Shown here: piece after piece, positions 57,865 to 64,000 of the stretch | Layout: the number at the start of each line of letters is the position of its first letter | How positions within the stretch are numbered: position 1 is the stretch's first letter | Source of the DNA: Dactylorhiza incarnata | Taxonomy: Eukaryota; Streptophyta; Magnoliopsida; Asparagales; Orchidaceae | Assembly: GCA_033032865.1 (NCBI GenBank) | Contig: JAWHQI010000009.1 | Coordinates: 10,248,001-10,312,000, forward strand | DNA: 64,000 nt | Direction: 5' to 3' | Notes under the pieces: model-generated | Seen by the model: only the letters and a program-made list of their open reading frames with translations | Database searches by the model: none | Told to the model about the DNA's origin: nothing | Position numbers and translations under genes: made by a program

Positions 57865-58480
57865 GTGTGGTGCCAAAAATGGTACCTCCAAAATTCACAC
57901 TAAAGGGGATGGGAGAAAACTGCGAAGTGCAGGTTATTAAGACAGAAGATGCTGGAACAAAGAGAGAACGATCACGAAATGGCGATCACGAAGAAATGAG
58001 ACTGCTTACACAGGTTGTAAGCTGGAGCCTCGGAGCCAAAAAGTGCTTTTCTGGTACCCCTACCCCTCTATTTATAGACGGGGGGCTGCCCAAACGGGCA
58101 GAACTAAAAAACTACGGGCTGCCCGGGGTACAGGAGAGCCGGGGCAGGGAAATGGGGTACAAATAACAAAAATAACAAAAAGAAAAGAAAAATGACCAGA
58201 CCGCTTGAGCCGGCGATCTCGCACCATCTTGATCGCTGGGTACTTAGAAAATCAGGCCAGGCTGAAGGCTGGAGATCTCGGCGATCACCTAACTTGAGAC
58301 CGCTGGGACCGGGAAAAATTAACGATGAGAGGAGGTCGCGGGCTTTTTGGGCAAACATAATCCCCGCACATTTTTAAGTTGCACCTGGAACTTCGAAAAT
58401 GTAAGCTTTGACCGCTGAGACCGCGACCACCATTAATGCGGCTTGGTCTATAAATACCGGCTAAAAACTTCATTTTGCAG
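57865..58480. promoter_or_regulatory. Left end of locus I with two opposed TATA promoters
   Basis: Sequence changes sharply at 57865 from H internal DNA. The edge carries an imperfect inverted repeat GGTGCCAAAAATGGTACC (57870-57887). On the minus strand CTATAAATAG (58068-58077) has GGGCTGCCC/GGGCAG words just upstream (58081-58140), the same layout as the LTRs in this window, so 57865 to about 58190 may be the 3' LTR of a minus-strand element (its end would read GGCACCACA). On the plus strand TATAAATA at 58449-58456 precedes the first gene by about 90 bp, with AGACCGC and GCGATC words at 58195-58430. Confidence 0.55.
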
Positions 58481-58543
58481 GATATTGAGGAACTCCACTA
58501 TCTGAGCGGTCTTTGATAATTGGGCAGGTGCGACCTTGCAAAG

Positions 58544-60737
58544 ATGACTATGCTCGATCTCTTAAAAGCTCTCCCATCGAAAGCGAACTCTCCTGGAAAA
58601 AAGGAAAGCGTCAGCTCAAAGAAAGGAAAGAAGGCACCGAAGATCTTAACGAAAGTGAGCACTTCAAAGGAGACCGCCTGATCTCCGTTAAAGAAAACTG
58701 AGCTTCCTCAGGGCTCGATTGTGCCGGTCTCTGTCGCTTCTGATCCGTCTAATACTTCTTCCGACCCTGTATGGAAATTGCCTGACTTTTCCATTTCTTT
58801 TAATTGTCAGAAATCCCTGGAGGCACTGGGTCAAACATCTTCCAAGCTCCCTGAGACCGTCTCCACCGAGGTCATTCTGGCTGGACTGCGTCAGAAGGGA
58901 GCTGAGGCCGAATCCTTGAGGCAGAAGATCGCTGACCAGGAGATCGCTGCAAAGGGCAAGAAGAGAAAAAATACAAGTCCATCCAGTTTAACCTATAAGA
59001 GGAGCAGAAAAAATGAGGAAGGAAAAGATGTGACCGCCATGGAGGCGACCAGATTTTCTGAATCCATTGACCTGGAGGACTCCGCCGATTTTCAGAAGGT
59101 GAATGCTAGGGGCGATCTACCCTTCCTTCCCGCGGTTTCAACCTTACCAAGAGAGGATGATTCTGGATTAATCGCCTACCTTGATGAGGTTTCTTCTAAT
59201 AATTCATCTTTTTCATCATTGCAGGTGTTGGATCCCTTAGAGGCTTCAGCTCTCAGAAATGCCGCCGTTGATGAGGAGATCGCGGACAAGGAGAAGGAGA
59301 TCGCCGACGCAGCGATCAAGGCAAAGGAGGAAGAAAGGAAAAAGATGGAAATGGAAGAGATGGTGAAGAGGAGGAAAGAAAAAGAGGTAGAGGAACAGAG
59401 GGAAATAGAGGAGAAGGAAAAGGAGAAAGGAGAAAAAGATAAGAAAGAAAAGAGGGAGAAGAAGGAGAAGAAAAAGAGAGAGGACGAGGAGAAGAAGAAA
59501 GACAAGGAGAAGAAAGAGAAAAAGGAAAGAGAGGAAGAAGAGAAGAGAGAGGCGGTCAGAGTTGCTGAGGAGAGAGTGGCTCTGATCGCCGAGGAGGGGG
59601 AGAAAGAAGCGATCAGGATCGCTGAGGAAAAGGCGGCCCTGATCGTTGAAGAGAGGAGAAAGGTTGAGGTCTTGCAGACTTCGGGCAAAAACAGTGAGGA
59701 GATCGCAGAGAAGCTGCGGATTGCTAAGGAGAAAGCTGCACTTTCTAGCGGTCTCCTGGATGATTCTCTTCAGGGAGACCGTTCGAACAAGGCTGCAGCA
59801 GATCGTGCGGCGTCGGTCTCGATTTCGCGGGCTGGTAAGAATAAAATGATTCTACAGTCAGCTGAGTTCCTTCCATTACCTACAGTTCATTTTGCTTCTC
59901 CTGAAAGAAAACACGTGATCGTTTTTATTGAGACCGACGATATCCTCTTAAGTAATGAAGAATTAAAAAGGAGAAGAAAAGAGGGAGAAAAAGCGCAAAA
60001 AAGAGGTTTGGAAAGAATGGATCTGGAGCGCTTAAGGGGATCAGATCGTCTTTCTCTGACCACGGATCCCGCGGTCACTAAAGATATCAGACGAGCTTTA
60101 CGTGACTGCGGTCTCGACTTCTTTCCAAGTACTCTTTCTGTTTATTTAGAAAAAACTTATTGATCATATGCTCATGATTGAAATAACCCCTCCTATGACC
60201 GCAGATAACAAAAATGCTGAGATCGAGGAGGGAGAACTTCCTCAGCACATCGAGATCTCCCCTCAGCTAACCAACATCCTTAACCCTATGTTTGAGGATG
60301 TTCGTTCTATGCTGATGAGGGAGCGGACACAGAACGATCAGATCCGTGATCTCGAAGAAAGATTGCGTTCTAATGAGAAGAGGGTTCATGAAGAATGCGA
60401 TCTGAGGGTTGCCGAGATCGCGCTAACTCTTAAGAAGGCTGAAAAAGAGGCTGAATACTATAGGGGGAAGGCTGCGGCGCTGTCCGCGGAGAATGAGAGG
60501 CTGAGGAGCGGTCACGGAAAGATGCTGATGCGACCGGGTACCTCCAGCGATCATCCAGCGGAGAGACCGCAACCTGAAATCGTACTGATCCCCATGGAGC
60601 AGGTGGACAAGGAAATGTCGAAGATCCACCGGTCTGCAATGCTGGCTAATCACAGCCTGGTGTCGGTTATGGCCACAGTGAATGATATGCAAGATGTTGC
60701 AGCTCATGTAGGGAGAAACAGGCCTCCTAGGAGATGA
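58544..60737 (+). CDS. Charged coiled-coil protein gene of locus I, two exons, one in-frame stop
   Basis: Best model: exons 58544-60128 and 60205-60737 (705 codons), joined across a 76-nt GT-AG intron (phase 1). The start ATG (MTMLDLLKALPSKANSPGKK) lies about 90 bp after a TATA box. A single TGA at 58679-58681 (codon 46) interrupts an otherwise open frame whose composition does not change across it. Residues about 245-380 are almost pure Lys/Glu/Arg helix (KEKEKGEKDKKEKREKKEKK); a second heptad-type region lies at about 570-635 (LEERLRSNEKRVHEECDLRV). No catalytic domain recognised; a structural or binding role is inference. Restarting after the TGA there is no early ATG. Such proteins often accompany PF04195-type proteins in plant elements. 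Confidence 0.65.
60129..60204 (+). other. Predicted 76-nt intron in the first locus I gene
   Basis: Begins GTACTCTTTC and ends TATGACCGCAG. Removing it turns two offset frames (one ending 60163, one starting 60168) into one. Size and phase agree with the two introns of the neighbouring gene. Confidence 0.65.
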
Positions 60738-60748
60738 ACATTTAACTT

Positions 60749-60764
60749 GAGACCGAGCGGTCTC
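60749..60764. terminator. Palindrome GAGACCGAGCGGTCTC after gene 1
   Basis: Twelve bases downstream of the stop codon. The outer six bases on each side are perfectly complementary. An identical copy follows gene 2, so it may be a 3'-end or boundary signal; the terminator label is an inference. Confidence 0.5.
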
Positions 60765-60779
60765 TAGATTTAAACAATA

Positions 60780-61076
60780 TGTTTTGTAAAATTTTGCTGT
60801 TATTTTTCCATATATTTGTGGCTATTTTGATTTTAATGTTTTGTGCGGTCTTGATTTGTTAAGTTCTGATCTCTTTATGCCTGGGTTGCTTGTATTGCTG
60901 CTGTGTTTTTTATTGATTGAGATCGCCAACTACAGTATGCTTTCATATAACTTTGCATAGGTCGAGCGGTCTGAACATGTTTTGGCTGGGCGGTCTTCAA
61001 GATGTAATGATTACGAAATGACCCTTCGTCTTCTATAAATAGCTGTCTTCATGACCTTTATTTTACGCTTTCTTGA
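60780..61076 (+). promoter_or_regulatory. Spacer and TATA promoter of the second locus I gene
   Basis: AT-rich 3' flank, then GGTCGAGCGGTCTG and GGGCGGTCTTC (60961-60998) and CTATAAATAG at 61034-61043, 35-45 bp before the ATG at 61077. Confidence 0.65.
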
Positions 61077-62733
61077 ATGCGCTCTAAACAACGATCTCAT
61101 CGATCCCTAAAAATGGTGTCCGCTCGTGCTTCTTCTGGCACCATCTTCCTGAATGCCGATCACAAACAAGGTCGCCTATCAAAGGATGAATATATTGAAT
61201 TCATAAAGAAATATATGATCCAAACTCAGGTAGTTGTGAGACCGCCAACTGAACAAGAAAGGTTGAACTTTGCGGAGGAGAAAAAGTTTATTATTCCCAT
61301 CGATCACTTTGAAAATGGGTGGAGGATTCCCCTCCCATGGGAATGGCTTGAGATCCTGAATTATTACGGCTTCGTGCTTGACCAGCTGGCCCCGAACTCC
61401 ATCGGCCTAGTTAATGTCTTCATCAATTACTTGAGATCGGAAAGAGTGAAGTTTACAATGAATTTGTTCCGCGCCACCTTCACCGCGAAGATCTTGAAGG
61501 AAGGCAGAAAGAAGGAAGAGTTTAAATGGTTGATGTACTTTTCAGCAGACGGAATAAAAATCCTGAACCTTCCAAATAAAATCTCTTTTTGGACAGAGAG
61601 GTTTCTTGTCTTTGAAGGTGACCTTGGCGGTCTCAAAAACTCGCCTTCTCCGCGACCTGACAGTATCTTTAAGAAGATAAAAGCGGTCTCAGAAGAGGAG
61701 CTGAAAATCCTGGCTTTCTTGGCGAGCAAGAGGATCGATCTTGTTCATTATCTAGCGATCTGGCCCGAGATCGCCGAGATTAATCCGGCTGAAAGTAAGC
61801 TTTTCTTGCGGTCTCGAATAATTTCCTTTCATACCTTTGTATGCTTTCCTAACTTTTTTCCGCTTTTTAGCGACCTTTGCGGTCCCTATTCAAGATCCTA
61901 TCTCCCCAGCTGCAGAGGTTCTTACACAGAGGGAGAGGAGGCTGAAGCGTGAGGCCGACGTGTTCGGCACTACCTCTGAGACCGTCGAACGAGATTTCCC
62001 TTTGATCGGTTTCAAAAGAAGAATGAAGGATATCAAAGGAAAACCCCTCCTCAAATGGGCGGCCAAAGGAAAGTCTGTGAAGGTGTCCACTGATCTGCCC
62101 CTGTGGAGCGGAAAGGTGACCCGTCACGCATATGCGGTCACTTCGGCTCTGTATGGGAAAAAGAATACAAATGAAATACTGAATATAGAGACCGATGCGC
62201 TCCCCGACCTCTGTGCCCAAGTGACCGCTAGAAGTACAATCTTAAATCACCATATGGGGCGGTCTCTTCGCAGCGCTCTGGATGAAATAACTGCCTTGCA
62301 AGAAGAAAGAAAAGTGAGAATTTTTATTTATATCTTACGAACGCGTTACCTATGATCGTGCGGTCTAACATATATCTCTTTTTTGTAGCAATTTGAAAAA
62401 GCAGCTTATGACCCTGAAAATCCAGCTTTTCAGAGGGCTATGATGCATCACATTAAAGAGACCGCCGACCAGGTGCTGAACGAGGTTCGAGGCCGAGGTG
62501 GATTCACCGAAGAATATAAGGATGTTACGTTTGCCGATCTCTTCCCTGACGCGGCACAGAGGATTGAAGAGCAATCTGCAACTGCTGAAGAGACCGCGGA
62601 TGTTGCTGATGAGACCACTGGTCAAGACGAAGATGTTGTGATCGAAGACGAAGAAAGCGGAAGCCGCTATACCTGGGTCTGGATTCCAGTTCGAGCTCAA
62701 GCTCTGGATCTAGAATTCCAGGGAAAATCTTAG
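61077..62733 (+). CDS. PF04195-like ('putative gypsy type transposon') protein gene, three exons
   Basis: Model: exons 61077-61794, 61871-62313, 62389-62733 (501 residues). Both introns (76 and 75 nt) have GT...AG ends, and their phases (1 and 0) fit. Residues about 73-190 match the hallmark of the plant PF04195 family: HFENGWRIPLPWEWLEILNY, LDQLAPNSIGLVNVF, then a basic/aromatic stretch. Exon 2 encodes a basic region (RRLKREADVF, GFKRRMKDIKGKPLLKW); exon 3 starts QFEKAAYDPENP and turns acidic. The frame ends LDLEFQGKS, but an overlapping frame from about 62672 to 62804 encodes a Ser/Glu-rich tail (LDSSSSSSSGSR...SKRE), which suggests a 1-nt frameshift near 62670. The biochemical role of PF04195 is unknown; such ORFs are known as extra genes of Tat-lineage gypsy elements. 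Confidence 0.65.
61795..61870 (+). other. Predicted intron 1 of the PF04195-like gene
   Basis: 76 nt, GTAAGC...TTTTTAG, with a T-rich tract before the acceptor. Contains a TGCGGTCTCG word. Confidence 0.7.
62314..62388 (+). other. Predicted intron 2 of the PF04195-like gene
   Basis: 75 nt, GTGAGA...TTTTTTGTAG, phase 0. Contains a TGCGGTCTAA word. Confidence 0.7.
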
Positions 62734-62834
62734 AAGAATCTTCCGCAGAAACTGATTCTTCTTCTTCAAGCGAGCGGTCTTCTAAGAGATCAAAGAGAGA
62801 GTGAATTGTACAAACTTTCCTTTTTCCCCTTTTG

Positions 62835-62850
62835 GAGACCGAGCGGTCTC
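62835..62850. terminator. Palindrome GAGACCGAGCGGTCTC after gene 2
   Basis: Identical to the 60749 copy; 31 bp after the end of the Ser-rich tail frame (62804). Preceded by a pyrimidine run TTTCCTTTTTCCCCTTTT (62815-62833), which on the minus strand would be a good polypurine tract. Confidence 0.5.
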
Positions 62851-64000
62851 GTTGTAATTGAAAATTCAGAATATATGTAAAAAATAGATTCTGTTATGTT
62901 GTCTGTGGATGAGTTTATTTTGATGCATATATTTGTTCTTCTGAGTTTAAACTCGGCATTCGATCTCAATGCCTTAGGCTTGTTACAATTTTATATCACC
63001 ATTAAAGGATTTCAGGTGGTGATCTCTTAGAAAAAACAAAAAAGACCTTGGAAGGAAAGACATACTTTGTATAAATAAAATCACTCTGCGATCTCGAGAT
63101 AATCAGATCATTGAAAGACATTCAGCAACTTAACTGTGATCAGAAAACCAACTTATTTGCAATAGTCATGCGGTCTCACATTATACAAATCGCAACATAA
63201 GGAAACTACAATTTGAAGATGATTTGAACTCATTAAGCTTTTGGGTGTTCGGTGCCCAAATGACTGGAAATCCGTCTGACGACCCCTTTGATAACCAAAA
63301 CTATTACTTGAAAAGAAAAAACAATAACTCTTCATGAATCTCCAGTTTAGCGATCACATTATATTCAGACTGCCCTTTTTGAAGAAAAAACCCAACTCAC
63401 TTGATGGGAAACAGAGCACCATGATTATTCCATGTAACTTCGAATAACGGGGAATACCAGAATCTCGATCTCACTGAGACTGGGTCGAGCTCTGTCAAGT
63501 CGGCATAAGAGCTTTTTGAATAGCGACCTCAATTATCCTGAAAAAGTCATGTCCGGCGATCATAAATGACTCAAATCACTCTTCGGAGAAAGTTGGAAAG
63601 AAAAACATGCGGTCTCACAAATTGCTGACCGCCCGATCCCAGTACAAAGGGATGAATAAGATTTTTCTTTTGAAGTAAGAAGATATGAAAATGGGATCTC
63701 TAAGAATGATCCAAAAGGAATGTGTGGTCATGCCGCGGAGGCTATACCGACATTGCCTCTCTTTTTAAACAAAGGGTTACCAAGTTTACTGCAAACATGT
63801 CAATCTAAGGTTCAGGCGACGATTACAGATGTTTCTGACCGCCCCTCACTTAACCACGGTTCAATGAGTATTCGAGAGTTACGGATCAAAATGATCGGTA
63901 GGGCAGGTGTGGTCATGCCGCGGAGGCTACCGACATTGCTTTCCCTGAAAGATCATTAAGATCATAACAATGTCCTTCTTAATGCATGACAGAGCTGAGC
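62851..64000. other. Right part of locus I, no gene recognised
   Basis: No supported gene on either strand; frames are short. ATGCGGTCTCAC occurs at 63169 and 63607, and GACCGCCC at 63627 and 63838. A direct repeat TGTGGTCATGCCGCGGAGGC.. (63723-63753 and 63908-63937) differs by a 2-bp insertion. The region runs off the window. Confidence 0.6.

Noticed and set aside
59278..59688. 170-codon Ser/Phe-rich minus-strand frame opposite the charged helix
   Set aside because: It is the antisense shadow of GAG/AAG/AAA codons on the plus strand.
57865..62812. A single 4.9-kb LTR containing both locus I genes, ended by the polypurine-like run at 62815-62833
   Set aside because: The minus-strand purine run is followed by TGTACAATTC, so it is possible, but no partner LTR is in the window; kept only as an alternative.
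1..64000. tRNA, rRNA, CRISPR or bacterial-type operons
   Set aside because: No cloverleaf, rRNA or spacer-repeat pattern was seen; the only tRNA-like matches are retrotransposon primer sites.

Overview
The window is plant nuclear DNA, most likely from a eudicot, and consists almost entirely of nested LTR retrotransposons. Evidence for this is: Athila-lineage Ty3/gypsy elements with a primer site matching plant tRNA-Asp; Ty1/copia elements with the initiator-Met-tRNA primer site TGGTATCAGAGC and a long extra ORF after pol, as in the SIRE/Maximus lineage; a hAT-like MITE; and short 75-76 nt introns. I see no ordinary host gene, tRNA, rRNA or CRISPR array. The letters A-L below are local names.

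Layout. 1-2382: 5' end of a minus-strand Athila-type element (K: gag, PBS, 5' LTR), inserted in a minus-strand chromovirus-like element (L, leader plus LTR, 2383-5794), itself inserted in the LTR of a plus-strand copia element (J, 5795-10183, decayed gag-PR-IN). J is cut by a minus-strand copia element (F: 3' LTR and env-position ORF, 10184-13837). F is cut by a plus-strand Athila (B, 13838 to about 29450), whose gag is split by a complete Athila-type element A (15257-22319, 5-bp target duplication ATTTG). 29451-33815: 3' part of another Athila (C). 33816-34743: copia RT fragment (D), possibly the far side of J. From 34744 onward a minus-strand copia (E) carries four insertions: a solo Athila LTR (36500-38004, duplication ATAGA), a gag-only copia element (G, 44070-51724), a MITE (52023-52578) and a second gag-only-type element (H, from 52731). 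H is cut at 57865 by locus I, which runs off the right edge.

Locus I (57865-64000) is the least ordinary part. It holds two plus-strand genes with their own TATA boxes and phase-consistent short introns: a 705-codon charged coiled-coil gene with one in-frame stop, and a roughly 500-codon gene resembling the plant 'putative gypsy type transposon' family (PF04195). Each gene is followed by the same 16-bp palindrome, GAGACCGAGCGGTCTC. The words GAGACCGC/GCGGTCTC and GCGATC recur throughout promoters, exons, introns and spacers.

Two patterns cut across element families. First, nearly every LTR carries an array of short dyad-symmetric words peculiar to its family, immediately upstream of its TATA box. 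Second, the gag-only copia elements G and H share two noncoding hairpins with covarying stems and a GC-rich conserved block. Most pol genes carry stops, so only gag of K, gag/PR of A and gag of G are largely open. All comparisons were made by eye within the window; family names rest on motif recognition, not database searches.
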